From contig OX621263.1 of NCBI GenBank assembly GCA_951640165.1, positions 15,878,001 to 15,942,000 of the forward strand: a stretch of 64,000 nt of DNA, written 5' to 3'. Made by a program: the position numbers and the translations under genes. Of the stretch, positions 1-10,463 are shown one piece after another. Source of the DNA: Pseudoips prasinana. Taxonomy: Eukaryota; Arthropoda; Insecta; Lepidoptera; Nolidae. Each line of letters begins with the position of its first letter. Positions within the stretch are counted from its first letter, which is position 1. Under the pieces are notes generated by a model. It was not told the DNA's origin and ran no database searches. It saw only the letters and a program-made list of their open reading frames with translations.

Positions 1-153
1 CGGTTGTAATCAGTAGACAAGAGTCGTTAAGCCATGTCAGAGGCCTACTGGGCGGCTTGTACAACTCTGACACCTTAGTGTCAGAGTTGTTTAAGCCGCC
101 CTATACTATATATATATGATTACTAGGGTAACCACTGCCCATACGATAAGTAA
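1..153 (+). repeat. SINE-D (5S rRNA-like SINE), 3' part only
   Basis: It matches the 3' half of the complete copies at 1335-1597 and 56265-56527, including the gtcgttaagccatgtcag segment and the gggtaaccactgcccatacg tail followed by AAGT repeats. The window edge cuts off the 5S-like head. An inverted duplication lies inside it (50-73 against 78-101, loop CTTA) that the other copies lack. Confidence 0.75.
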
Positions 154-631
154 GTAATACGTGAAGCAAAAACTTTGTACCCCTTTTTACGAAAATTATG
201 CGGACAAAGGAGTATGTAATTTGGAACAGTTGAAGGTCATATAGAGAAGAAGTGCAGAAAGCTAATATTATTATGGCATAAGCAGTATATTATTTTCATA
301 AAAAAGACACATACTACCGTGCTTTTGACACACTGTCAAAAAGAGAAGAGATGACACAACTGTTAGTGTCAAAACCGAGAATCCTTGATTGTTTATGGTC
401 GAAGATGTTTTAAGCAACAAGCGTACTGAATTATATGCAAACCTCATTCGGGGCTCTAGGGATAGAGTAAAAACCAATGGGGGCTAGTACAAAAAATCCT
501 GAAGGGTCGAAGTGCTGCACACTAGTACACCCCAGCCAGCAGACAAGACAATGCAAGGCTAGTACGAGGTAGTAAGCTTTTGTGATTAAGAGCCCACAAG
601 CTCGATTTGCGCATCATACAAATCTCTCTCT
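154..631. other. Unassigned spacer
   Basis: AT-rich, with no credible coding frame, splice-site pair or repeat recognised elsewhere in the window. The 68-codon minus-strand frame at 271-477 shows no domain or codon bias and is taken as chance. Confidence 0.5.
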
Positions 632-1050
632 CTATACAACATGTAACTTAATTAACGCACATCCTGATAATATTTTGTTCAGAATCGTTTACTGAATCGA
701 TTTATTTATTTTAATATAGGTAATTTTTTATTCCAAAATAATTGAAACTACGGAACTTATTATTATATTAACCCTGTACAGTCGAAACAAATTGAAATGG
801 ACGGTAAGTCAAATAAATAATACTATTACATCGTAGTTTTATTTGTATTCATACAAATTCCATCATTCAATACAAAATAGAGAAAAATAAACTTTATTCC
901 AAGAAACTAGTTTAGTAAATAGCAATGCATATACATGTTAAATTAAAAAATCAGTGTATGTATTATGATTACAACATAATATTCTAAATGGCACCCCATT
1001 TAGAATATTATGTTTGAGGGTGTGCGTTAATTAGGTTACATGTTGTATAT
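632..1050. mobile_element. Palindromic MITE with about 32-bp terminal inverted repeats
   Basis: The left end (from 633, TATACAACATGTAACTTAAT) is repeated inverted at the right end (about 1015-1050), with one or two mismatches. The interior is AT-rich and non-coding. TA at both borders suggests a Tc1/mariner-type TA duplication, but no empty site is available to prove it. A separate 19-bp-arm hairpin lies at 973-1014. Confidence 0.65.
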
Positions 1051-1334
1051 AAATCAATTGCTGTTCGTTAGTATCGCTAAAACTCGAGAACGGCTGCACG
1101 GATTTATCTTAATTTTGTGGAGGTATAGGGAAGGTTTAAAAGTTGAGAAAAATTGGAATAATTGCCGGGAAAACCCTAAAAACAGCCTTTTTCTTTTACC
1201 CATATATCGTTTTCTAAAACAAAAGTTTAGGTCTTTTATTTATCGATTGAGGCAGTATGAACTCTGGCGGGTCAGCTATTGTTTGTATAAAAATTAAGAT
1301 TTGTTTGACTAACTTACTTATCTTATACTTTTGT

Positions 1335-1597
1335 AACGCTCATAGCCAGGCGATCTCACCGGTCCGTAAGTGAATGGCGAGGTTAAGCAACTAGGAACGC
1401 GGTCAGTCCATAGATGGGTGATCGTTAAACTGGTTTAATTCCTGAGCGTCTCCGTGCTTCGGAGGGCATGTTAAGCTGTTGGTCCCGGTTGTAGAAATTA
1501 GGCAATAGTCGTTAAGCCATGTCAGAGGCCTAATGGGCGGCTTGAACAACTCTGACACTAGGGTAACCACTGCCCATACGATAAGTAAGTACTTAGT
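1335..1597 (+). repeat. SINE-D, complete copy with 5S rRNA-like head
   Basis: The head (about 1335-1430) contains GTTAAGCAAC, CGCGGTCAGT and TAGATGGGTGATCG in the order and spacing of the 5S rRNA internal control region (box A, intermediate element, box C). A body with tgcttcggagggcatgttaag and a tail of AAGT repeats follow. The SINE3 class (5S-derived promoters) is known; assigning this family to it is inference from the motifs. The other full copy is 56265-56527. Confidence 0.75.
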
Positions 1598-1689
1598 TTT
1601 GTTTTGGAGTCTGTTAATTGAAAGGACCAGCATTGGAAAACATGTTAAGCCTTCATGAAACATGCTAATGCTGCAAACAGCATCCTTAT

Positions 1690-2045
1690 ATTTACCTTGT
1701 TCACCCGCAGAGAACAAGGTCCTGGGTTCTAATTCCGGGTCAGGCCAAAAGTGATTTTGGTGCTTGTCTGTAAAAAGAAAATTTTGTCATCATCAGCCCC
1801 GAAATCTGGGAGTTGGCGGTATTATACCCCCGTGCCTCGCAGAGCACGTAAAACCGTCGATCCTGTACATGACATCATTTGGTCGTGTCGCCAGGCGTCC
1901 CATCGGATAATGAGAGTGATGGAATAGAAACTGCTCCTGTGTTTGTGCACACACTTGTGCACTATAATATGACCCGCGTAGATGGCTAATCTCCATTGAG
2001 ACTGGCCGTATTGGCCGAAATTCGGCTAGGAGGACATTATAATTA
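1690..2045 (+). repeat. SINE-C, tRNA-like head
   Basis: The truncated tRNA-like head keeps a B-box-like segment (gggttctaattccgggtc). It is followed by the body seen again at 62465-62820 (aaaagtgattttgg, gggagttggcgg, gtcccatcgga, gaaattcggctaggaggacatt) and an ATT-repeat tail. Confidence 0.75.
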
Positions 2046-2056
2046 TATTTACGTAC

Positions 2057-2194
2057 CTTCAGGTTGCGTAATTTCGAATGGAAACAAATGTTTAGCTACT
2101 TGCAAATTCTCATCATCGTCCGATAATTTCAAAACCAAATGCTGAGTCGGTACATCATCAGCTCCATCTTTTGGAGCCGATGGAGCTGAAACGC
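2057..2194 (-). CDS. Probable host exon, phase 1 at both ends
   Basis: On the minus strand a good acceptor (pyrimidine tract ending CTTTCAG, just above 2194) and a donor (GAAG|GTACGT, just below 2057) bound a 138-nt exon with one open frame of 45 codons. It is acidic in the middle (SDDDENLQ) and ends KHLFPFEITQPE. Both ends are phase 1, the same phase as exons 1-4 of the minus-strand gene at 15028-37033. It could therefore be spliced after exon 4 of that gene in place of exon 5, or belong to a separate gene running off the left edge. Composition looks coding and it matches no repeat here. Function not recognised. Confidence 0.55.
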
Positions 2195-2447
2195 CTGAAA
2201 GAAGAGTATCAATGTATTTTAAGCTCCACAACACCCAAGACCAAAGAGTCAACGCCTAAGTTTTGGTCGCCTTTTTTGCAACTGTGTCTCTACGTTATTA
2301 TAGAAAGACGCGAAGACGTCTTTCCGGGAACGGATGAGGGAGGAAGTCTATCAGTTTTAAGAACAAGCGGTGTTTGTTTGCCTTTTTAAAAATATTGTTA
2401 TAAAAGGAAAATACAATATAAATACATTTTTTTTTGCCAATGTCTCA

Positions 2448-3606
2448 CAGATCATCCTAGCCCCAAACTAAGCAAAGCTTGTACTATGGGTACCAGGCGA
2501 CGATATACATACTTATATAGATAGATAAATACTTATATACATAGAAAACATCCATGACTCAGAAACAAAAATACATACGAAAGAGAAGTAAATAATACAT
2601 TAAACAGAATCTCAAAATGGCTAGAAAGTAATAACTTAAATATCAATGTTAATAAAACTAAACTGATCCAGTTCCAGACATACAACAGTAACATATTACC
2701 CCTAAACATAACTCAAAACAATGAAGTTGTGGAAAAAGTAGAAACAACTACGTTCTTAGGTCTAGTCATGGATAAATACTGTAGTTGGAAGCCACACATT
2801 GATAAAATATGTTCCAAGTTAGACAGTTACGTATACGTATTGAATAGGTTGCGACAAGTAACAACAGCCAACGCTACCCTAAGCGCATATCATGGATATG
2901 TTTCTGCACTTTTGCGTTACGGAATAGTCATATGGGGTAACTCAGTAGATCTTATAAGAGCTTTCAGAGCACATAAAAAATGTGTTAGGGCTATTGTTGG
3001 TGCCGATTTTTTGGACAGCTGTGTACCTTTATTTAAGAAACACAGAATTTCACCACTACCTAGTTTGTACATATATGAAATTTGCTTTTTTGTCTACAAA
3101 CATCCAAATTTATTTGAAAAACAATTAAACGTAAATGATAGGAATACTAGATTCCCCAACAAACTTCAGATCCCCTGTCAACGTACTTCGATGTATAGTA
3201 GGAACTGTTGTTGTATGGCTATTCGAATTTACAATAAATTGCCAAATTATTTGAAAAGCCTTAATTTAAATATGTTTAAACGCAAATTATTTGAATTTTT
3301 AATTGATAAATGTTATTATTCAACAAAAGAGTATTTAGATGATAAGTAATTTTAAATTGTTCATAGATTTTTTTGTTATAAGATAATATTTGTACACCAA
3401 AAATGGTAGAATATATGAGACTTTTGCATTGTAACACCTAGGTATATTCCTTTATTGTACTATATTCTTACAAATAAACTATATTCTATTCTATTCTATT
3501 CAAATATTCGTGCTCATCACACAAATATTTGCACTTACCGGGATTCGAACCCAGGACCACCAGCTTCGTAGGCAGGAGCACTACCAACTAGGCTACGGTA
3601 ACCGTC
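2448..3606 (-). repeat. SINE-A (tRNA-like), split by a LINE insertion
   Basis: The tail half (2448-2570) and head half (3499-3606) are the two parts of one minus-strand SINE-A. The head shows reversed tRNA-like A and B boxes (ccgggattcgaacccaggac). The junction lies within gaaacaaatattcgtg of the uninterrupted copies, with about 4 bp (CAAA) duplicated around the inserted LINE. Intact copies: 9059-9290, 35077-35320, 43852-44098, 59303-59545. Confidence 0.85.
2571..3498 (+). mobile_element. 5'-truncated non-LTR retrotransposon (CR1/Jockey-like) 3' end
   Basis: An open frame from about 2573 to 3349 encodes the C-terminal part of a LINE reverse transcriptase: KWLESNNLNINVNKTK, then TTFLGLVMDKYCSWKPHID (thumb region), LLRYGIVIWGNS, and a C-terminal FYNKLP-type segment. 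It lies upstream of any catalytic motif, so the copy is truncated. The 3' end is a short tandem ATTCT tail at about 3480-3498. The insertion splits a SINE-A. The same family, more decayed, is at 39165-42990. The frame is intact, so this is a fairly young copy. Confidence 0.8.
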
Positions 3607-3959
3607 GTCGTAATGTCGTCTTCGTCGTCATAACACATACATACACATTTATGTAAGTGTTATTTATTATATTGGTCATAATTATTATATTATTATCCTT
3701 GTTTCAATTTAGAATTATGAAGTTGAAATGTATTTATTCATTTTTACTTGTGTATGTATTTATTGCATAAGGAATATACACAGTACAATAAACATGGAAC
3801 ATTATTTTGCGTTTGATTCGATATAAATAAATATGCCATCCATAGTTTATAAAAGTTTTACCCTCAACGGTGTATAATAACAATAAGGGATGAAAGTTTG
3901 TATAGAAACATATAAGGTTTTTGTGAATGTTTTATAAGTTTGCGACAAGAGACAAGATA
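3607..3959. other. Unassigned spacer
   Basis: AT-rich sequence with a CGTCGT-rich patch near 3600. No coding or repeat assignment. Confidence 0.4.
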
Positions 3960-5612
3960 TCTATATAAATAAAAAGAGAAGTCCTGACTGACTGACTGAT
4001 TGACTGACACATCAACGCCCAGCCCAAACCCTTGGATCTAGAACGCTGAAATATTGCACAAATGTTTTATTTATACTGTAGACAAGGAATAAGGAAGGAT
4101 TTTTTGACATTCAATCTCTAAAGGGGTAAAACGGGGGTGCAAAGTTAGTATGAAACTTTGCCGTTTTTGAGGTTAAAGGCATGAAAATTGATATTTGGCC
4201 TTCCAGTTAAAAATAAAAAATGACGTGTTTCAGGACTTTTGGAAATTTTACCCCCAAGGGCGAAAAATAGGGGATGTAAGTTTGTATGAAAATGTAACAA
4301 TTTTTAAGTTAAACGCACGAAAATTAGTATTTGGCCTTTTATTTAAATATAAAAATATGTATTTCAGGGTAATTTGGAAATTCCCGCCCCAAGAAAATAA
4401 AAATAAGAAAGTAAAATAGCGGGTGTAAGTTTGTATGAAAAATGTGACAATTTTTAAGTGAAACGCATGAAAATTGGTATTTGGCATTTCAGTTAAAAAT
4501 TAAAATGATACATTTTAGAATTTTTGAGAATTCCACCCCCAAAGGCGTAAAATTGGGGATGTAAGTTTGTATGAAAAATGTGACAACAAGTTTTAAGTTA
4601 AACGCATGATAATTAGTATTTGGCATTTCAGTTAAAAATTAAAAATATATATTTCAGGATTTCCCATATTTCCACTCCCAAGGGTGAGAAATATGGAATG
4701 TTAGTTTGTATGAAATATGTGATATTTTTTAAGGTAAACGCATGAAAATTGGTATTTGTCCTTTCAGTTAAAAATAAAGCAATCCAGGGAATAATTTGTT
4801 GTTAAAAAAAGGTAATCCAAAACTGATTCAATAGATCGACACCGACAATTTACGCCAACTAAAATTTTAGCGAAATTCGTTTCTTTGCCAAGTTGCTTAA
4901 AATGTCGTAGTCGTTGTCGTCTAAGTAAAAATTTAGGGTTAAGAATTTACCTAAAATCCGAGTTAGCGTTGTATAAATTGTTCAAAAATATCATCTTAAT
5001 TTTACTGATCTACAAGGTCACAATTTTGTAACTAGATGGCGTTAATTATATTGCATACTACCCGTCTCCACAAAATAAGTAACTCTTTTATGGGGCAATG
5101 TATAATATTCTATAACAAACTTCCCAATGATATTAGAGAATTGTCTACGAATAAGTTTAAAAGAATTATTAAAGCCAAATTGTGTAGCAGGGCATATTAC
5201 AAAATTTCTGATTATTTAAGTGATAAAAGTGCTTGGGATTGAGTTGTTCTGAATCAACACACATGATTGTATTTAATGTTAAGTATATTTTATAAAAAAA
5301 AAAAGGATTCCTACTGATTTTTCTGACAGTGTTTCTCAATAGCTGCCACGTCATGCAATGCACGGTAGGGTAAAAAAAAATATGACGATTCCACATAAAT
5401 GTACATTTTTTACGGAATAAAGAATTTTTGACTTTGACTTTGACATCGTTTTAGATCACGGAACTTATTTGGTATATCGGTTAAATAAATAAATACTTGA
5501 AATAAAAGGTAGTCCAAAACTGAATCAATAGATGATCGCCTAAATCTCACCAAAAACCTATGCACACATCTTAATTTTAGGTACCGCTTTATAGTCTAAG
5601 AGACGTGGAAGA
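3960..5612 (+). mobile_element. Helitron family 2 copy, interrupted, 3' end lost
   Basis: It starts A|TCTATATAAATAAAAAGAG followed by a CTGA-repeat block, as on the reverse strand of the complete copy 19074-20720. The body consists of several diverged tandem units (gtaagtttgtatgaaaaatgtgac, cgcatgaaaattggtatttgg). It is interrupted by a LINE 3' fragment at about 5046-5449 and resumes with agatcacggaacttatttgg. Homology ends near 5612, before the expected CTAG end. Non-autonomous: no Rep or helicase frame. Confidence 0.75.
5046..5449 (+). mobile_element. LINE 3' fragment (CR1-like) inside a Helitron
   Basis: The frame 5036-5242 ends with FYNKLPNDIRELSTNKFK and KISDYLSDKSAWD, a typical LINE ORF2 C-terminus. 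A 3' UTR and a tail of repeated TTTGACTT follow. The reverse complement of the same 3' end is at 53096-53450. Confidence 0.75.
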
Positions 5613-6097
5613 TCGTCCTTCACCGATCTGATAACCAGATGAGACGTATTTTTTATCAAATATTTTTTATAAACAAATATGCCTATAATTGCTTGCCTAT
5701 CGAAAAGTGCTCATGGCTATTTTTAATTAAATTAACTTTTATCGATTTTTTTTCATCACCTTCATCCTTTTGATAACCAAAGAAAATTTATTCCACTGAT
5801 AGTTTTTAATACACCGAATATGCCTAGGTATGCTTGCCTACTCATTTCAGTGTATAACTACCTGGCAAGCAGGTGTAAACAGGTAAGTCAAAATAGGTGA
5901 CTCCATCGATCTGCTAACTTATCAAAAGTTATCTCAAATTTTAGATTATTTTATTATAAAATTAGTCATATAAACTTGCCTGCGAAAAATCTCTCATTGT
6001 ACGGAAATCCTGTACAACGCGAGATCAGCTTATACTGGAAATTTATAGCTTGATATGTAGCCGTGTACATAGCGAACAATCTATACGTGGATGAACA
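5613..6097. other. Unassigned spacer
   Basis: No coding frame or repeat match. A few short tgcctxxgcttgcct motifs recur at 5680-5870 but are too short to classify. Confidence 0.4.
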
Positions 6098-6168
6098 CCA
6101 AAGTGGTCTAATTTCTGAGCGTCTCTGTTACGGGGGGAACGTTAACCTGGCGGCCCCAATAAGCCATG
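6098..6168 (+). repeat. SINE-D fragment fused to SINE-B
   Basis: It carries the SINE-D body (ggtctaatttctgagcgtct, cggccccaataagccatgtc) without head or tail and runs directly into the head of a SINE-B. Confidence 0.6.
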
Positions 6169-6441
6169 TCACGACTAGCCTGTTGGCGTGGTTGACAAAT
6201 GCTTGCTTTTCACGCCGGAGGTCGTGGGTTCGATTCCCACCCAGGACAGATATTTGTGTGCATAAACATTTCTGTTTATCACGAGTCTAGGCGTCATCAT
6301 CTATATAAGTAAGTATTTATTTACAAAAGAAAAGTAGTATATGTAGTATATCAGTTATCTGGTTGCCATAGTACAAGCTCTGCTTAGTTTGGGATCAGAT
6401 GGTCGTGTGTGAATAAAGTCCCAGGATATTATTATTATTAT
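6169..6441 (+). repeat. SINE-B, tRNA-like head
   Basis: The tRNA-like head (ttggcgtggttgac A box; gtgggttcgattcccacc B box) is followed by gtgtgcataaacatttctg and the tail ccatagtacaagctctgctt, ending in ATT repeats. It shares its 3' tail with SINE-A, although the heads differ. Confidence 0.85.
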
Positions 6442-6810
6442 GTCAGAGGCCTATTGGTCGGCTCAAAAAACTCGGACACTACTGACACTTCATAAATTTA
6501 AAAAGGTTACCTGTCTTAACTATGGTCACCAAAATGTATATGAATATTATTTTCTTCATGTTCAGAACAAACGTAGGTACGCTTCCAGATATAATATGAT
6601 ACTGAATATACATATTTTCCTGTTTTTAAAGTCCAGTATATTATACTAGCTAAGTTAAATGTATTAATACTATATATAAGTTACATATTATCCTCATCAA
6701 GTAGGTGTTATTGTATTAATCATTCTCTGGCTACGCAAGCTGAATCATAACAGCTTATATGGTTAGTTAATATTATATTATTGTAAAAAAAATTACCATT
6801 AAAAACATTC

Positions 6811-7055
6811 ATCATCATCATATCAGCCGAAAGATGACCACTGCTGGACAAAGGCCTCCCCTAAAGATCTCCACAATTGGTGTTGCCCAAAATCGGTCTT
6901 GGTCTTGCAGTCTTGGTCTTGTTCTTGCATTTTCGCAAGACCAAGACCCACTTATTGTAGCAAGACCAAGACCAAGACTGACCCTTCAAGATTTGAGCAA
7001 GAACAAGACCACGCCTGCGAGACTCATGAGTCTCGAATTTAAGTCAAACTGAGAT
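6811..7055 (-). repeat. RTE 3' tip followed by an AAGACC-rich repeat
   Basis: 6811-6880 is the reverse complement of the RTE 3' end (CAT repeats, then tcagccgaaagatgaccac). From 6881 the sequence is a repeat starting ggtgttgccc and dominated by ggtcttggtcttg and its complement aagaccaagacc. A related block is at 9345-9540. Class unknown. Confidence 0.6.
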
Positions 7056-7599
7056 TTAGGCGTTATTAAGTAGGTAGCTATTTGGTTCGAAATAATGAAA
7101 TTTATTCAGCACTTGGGTATTAACATACACTTGTACTTGTCAAGCTCACAATGCAGTACATAAACATAGTCGAATACAGTATAAAAGTTACAAAAAATTA
7201 ATTAGTCCATCCGTGCGGTCTGTTTTATAAGATATATTTTCTTAAATCCTTAAATAAATAACAAGTTACTAATCTATTATTTGAAATTTAGTTCTACTAT
7301 ATTAAAATTAAAGAATGAAGGCAATGAGTATTTGGCTAGCACAGAAGGCTCTTAACCAGTAGCTTAAATTAAACTACTAATACCTGAAGCCACCCTTTTG
7401 GGGTTCGGGCCACAGCTCAGGGGGAGCCAAAGGACAGAATTCTAAGTGAAGGTGTGATCACTTGGACGGGATTACCAAGGACGCGTTAAGGGTCCAAAGC
7501 GATCCTCGCCGCTGAGGAACCTACTCTAGCTAACCTGCGGCTTTCTCTGGCTACCTAGGTGGACGACCCGGAGAAGAAATTCACAAAGAAACTCCGGGC
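7056..7599. other. Unassigned; contains a GC-richer block
   Basis: 7056-7380 is AT-rich and featureless. 7380-7590 is distinctly GC-richer (cttttggggttcgggcc and neighbours), unlike its surroundings, and may be the end of an unrecognised mobile element. No frame or repeat partner in this window. Confidence 0.35.
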
Positions 7600-8177
7600 T
7601 TGCTTTTTAGGGTTCCGTAGCTAAATGGCAAAAAATGGAACCTTATAGATTCGTTATGTCTGTCCGTCTGTCCGTCCGTATGTCACAGCCACGTTATTCC
7701 GAAACTATAAGAGCTGTACTGTTGAAACTTGGTAAGTAGATGTATTCTGTGAACCGCAGGTCTTTAAAAATTATATATTTTTTCTAAACTGAATAGTTTG
7801 AGCAAGAGACACTTCCAAAGTGGTAAAATGAGTGTCCCCTCCTGTAACTTCTAAAATAAGAGAAAGACAAAACTAAAAAAAGATATATGATGTACAGACG
7901 CCAGCACATTCAGCTACTCCAATCTGTCAAATTTCTTTTATTGATTTTCAACTATCGCGTAAGCATAAGGTTCACTTTCAATTGGGGAAATGTGACAGAT
8001 TAGGGTAGCTTGATGTACTGGCGTCTGTACATTACCACGCAAACTAACAACGAAAATTGGTTTGAACGAGATCTAGTGAGTAGTTTTTTTTAATATGTCA
8101 TAAATTATATGACTGAAATACTTGCTGCTACGGAACCCTTCATGGGCGAGTCCGAACGCACTTAGCCGGTGTTTTGA
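7600..8177 (+). mobile_element. DE-1 interspersed repeat with a nested MITE
   Basis: One end is ttagggttccgtagc with the gtctgtccgtctgtccgtcc block; the other is gaacccttcatgggcgagtc. Copies: 10464-11063 and 15290-15897 (reverse), 61905-62168 (partial). It is a common lepidopteran-type repeat and non-coding. MITE-A inserted at 7895-8027. Confidence 0.7.
7895..8027. mobile_element. MITE-A (Tc1/mariner-like), TA target duplication
   Basis: 133 bp with near-palindromic ends (CAGACGCCAGCACATT against its inverted copy) and TA on both sides. The same DE-1 position in the copy at 10464-11063 lacks the MITE and has a single TA, so the insertion and the TA duplication are directly visible. Other copies: 16750-16883, 24450-24583, 62230-62351. 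Confidence 0.85.
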
Positions 8178-9058
8178 CTTCTTATGCTTTTTGGTTTCGA
8201 TTTTTTTCATATCTTGTAGTTTCTTACATTGTGATGGGTGTTATGTATTAGGCACGGACAGAACCTCTGTCATCTAATGAATCAAAATTATTGTGAGATA
8301 ATAAACAATAAACTTCCTTCCAATACCAATGTTGATAGACGTTCCCCAGTACCTATCAGTATCAAAACCGTATCGGTAGGTAGGTATAGGTAACACTAAA
8401 AGCTATTGTATTGATTATTATAATATTTAGACTATTTAATAAGTATATTTATAGTACCTACCTAGCGCGTCACAAACCTGTTTCCATGTGATAAAAATAT
8501 ACTTAGCATAAAATAAAATATATTTCTAGCAAAGTTCTACCCAGTAGTACCTACTACCTATTACCATAATATGCTTATTTAAGTCTTGTGTCCAGATCTA
8601 ACATCTAGCATGTGCTTAAAATTTTAACCAATAAAATTATCGGTAGGTACAAACATTATGTAGGGACTACTAGGGACTTAAGTTTCAAATTCTATATTAC
8701 CTATTCCTCTATTCAGCAAGATTTAAACTATCAACTAACTAACATCGAGTGGAGCACCTACCTACCTATAGTAACAGTTTTGCGCCAGCCAATGCTATGG
8801 TATGTATGGTCTAGATCTCTAAATTACGTTACGCGAATAAACTGTTGGTCGGTCGGTGTTTATGTACCTAATTATTAGATAATTTACCGACAAAGACACT
8901 GCTTTGTCAAAGACTGTGCGACAGTTTTGACACTGTTTGATCGGCACCACGGAGTAGGTATAGAAATATATAGGGGAGGCCTATATTTAGCAGTGGACGA
9001 CCTACGGCTGATATTAATTTCGTGGTTTACTATGCATATGTCAATTTAAGTTTAATTG
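8178..9058. other. Unassigned spacer rich in TAGGTACC motifs
   Basis: AT-rich with many GTAGGTACCTAC-like motifs. The 88-codon frame at 8612-8878 has no domain signature and looks like chance. No repeat or splice structure seen. Confidence 0.45.
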
Positions 9059-9290
9059 ACGGTCACCGAAGCCTAGTTGGTAGTGCTCCTGTCTACGAAG
9101 CTGGTGGTCCTGGGTTCGAATCCCGGTAAGTGCAAATATTTGTGTGATGAGCACGAATATTTGTTTCTGAGTCATGGATGTTTTCTATGTATATAAGTAT
9201 TTATCTATCTATATAAGTATGTATATCGTCGCCTGGTACCCATAGTACAAGTTGCTTAGTTTGGGGCTAGGATGATCTGTATGAAAAAAA
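9059..9290 (+). repeat. SINE-A, full copy
   Basis: The tRNA-like head has A box tagttggtagtgctcc and B box gggttcgaatcccgg. It is followed by gagcacgaatatttg, tatctatctatataagtat and the tail tggtacccatagtacaag ending near gatgatctgt. Confidence 0.9.
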
Positions 9291-9344
9291 AAAATGTACC
9301 TACTCTGTTACGTTGTTCTAAGATTTTAACGAACGTCTTTAATA

Positions 9345-9540
9345 AATTGCAACAGGCTAATAGATAATTGCAAGACTTGCAAGACTTGCGAGACTCTTGC
9401 TGCAAGACCGAGACCAAGAACAAGACTGAGAGCGCAATACCAAGACCAAGACCAGGTGTATTGACGCAAGACCAAGACCAAGACTCGCTAAGTCTCGTCT
9501 TGTTCTTGCATTTGGGCAACACTATCCACAATTCGGTCTT
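9345..9540. repeat. AAGACC-rich strand-asymmetric repeat
   Basis: Runs of gcaagaccaagaccaagac and variants, ending cttgttcttgcatttgggcaacac, the inverse of the start of the block at 6881. It is probably a non-autonomous DNA element ending in GTGTTGCCCAAA. Strong purine/pyrimidine strand asymmetry. No protein. Confidence 0.5.
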
Positions 9541-9621
9541 GCAAGTTGCACTACCCGCATCCAGCGGCGTTTAAAAACATTGCAAATTCAATTTTTCTTT
9601 GTAAATCCTCATTTTGTAAAA

Positions 9622-9814
9622 TCACACTAATATTATAAAGTCGTAAGTTTGTGAGTGTGTGAGTGTGTATATTTGTTACTTCTTCACGTCTAAACGGCTA
9701 GCGGCTGGAGAGATTCTAATAAATTTGTATGGATTAAGCTGACACTTGGATTAACACATAGGCTATATATAATCTATAAACTTTAACGCGGGTAAAACCG
9801 CGGGGCACAGCTAG
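9622..9814 (+). mobile_element. Complete small non-autonomous Helitron (193 bp)
   Basis: It starts A|TCACACTAATATTATAAA and ends with a stem (CGCGG/CCGCG) then gggcacagCTAG|T. These are Helitron hallmarks: 5' TC, 3' hairpin plus CTAG, insertion between A and T. Confidence 0.85.
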
Positions 9815-9849
9815 TAATTAATAAATATCCGCGATCTATCACACAGCGC

Positions 9850-10005
9850 CATCTAGCTCAAACCAAGCAAAGCTTGTACTATGACGTCCTCCTGGTCGAG
9901 TTTTAGCCACGACGGTCAATCTCAATGTAGACTAGCCATCTGCGCGAATCACAGGGGCACTTTCTATTCCATCACTCTTATGATCCGATGGGACGCCTAT
10001 TATAG
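9850..10005 (-). repeat. SINE tail chimera (SINE-A tail next to SINE-C tail)
   Basis: 9850-9881 is a reversed SINE-A tail (caaagcttgtactatg). 9882-10005 is the reversed SINE-C 3' body (gtcctcctgg, catctgcgcga, gatgggacgcct). Confidence 0.6.
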
Positions 10006-10034
10006 TGAAATGACCGAAAAGAGGACAGGTACAG

Positions 10035-10192
10035 GGCCTCTAGCACGAGTTCCTGCAGTTTACTTACTCGATCACACGTACAGTTTCTCCCATACATTGA
10101 GCACCAGCGCCTCTCGCGGAAACTATTAAGAACTAAAACTCTGGTGCTCAATGTATGGGACGAAACTGTACGTGTGATCGAGTAAGTAAACA
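10035..10192. mobile_element. MITE-F, palindromic
   Basis: The end GCCTCTAGCACGAGTTCCTG is followed by a long inverted match around gtttacttactcgatcacac. Same family at 38992-39161 and 61144-61314. Non-coding. Confidence 0.75.
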
Positions 10193-10242
10193 ACAACGTC
10201 TTTACGTTGGTATAATACCGCTAACTTCCAGACTTCAAGCTG

Positions 10243-10322
10243 ATACTGAGAAATTTTCCTTACAGAATAAATCTCAAAATCACTTTTTGGCTGACCCGGG
10301 ATTTGAACCCAGGACACGAAAA
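10243..10322 (-). repeat. SINE-C head fragment
   Basis: A reversed SINE-C head: aaatcactttttggctgacc followed by the B-box-like cgggatttgaacccagg. The rest is missing. Confidence 0.55.
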
Positions 10323-10463
10323 TAATAGAATATTTTAAATAGTTATCCTTGCTAGGATAATCAGGATTGGCGATTTGTTGTTGCACTGTTCCTGGTACTG
10401 TCTTTGTGCCAAGCGAGTGTGTTAAGATAAATAAAATAATAGTTCAAAAAACACGCTTTTATA

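Noticed and set aside
1335..1430. 5S rRNA gene
   Set aside because: Only the internal promoter part matches; the 5' and 3' stems of 5S rRNA are not kept, and a SINE body and tail follow.
9070..9130. tRNA gene
   Set aside because: A and B boxes are present, but the same sequence with a shared body and ATT tail recurs many times; these are SINE heads, as are those of SINE-B, C and E.
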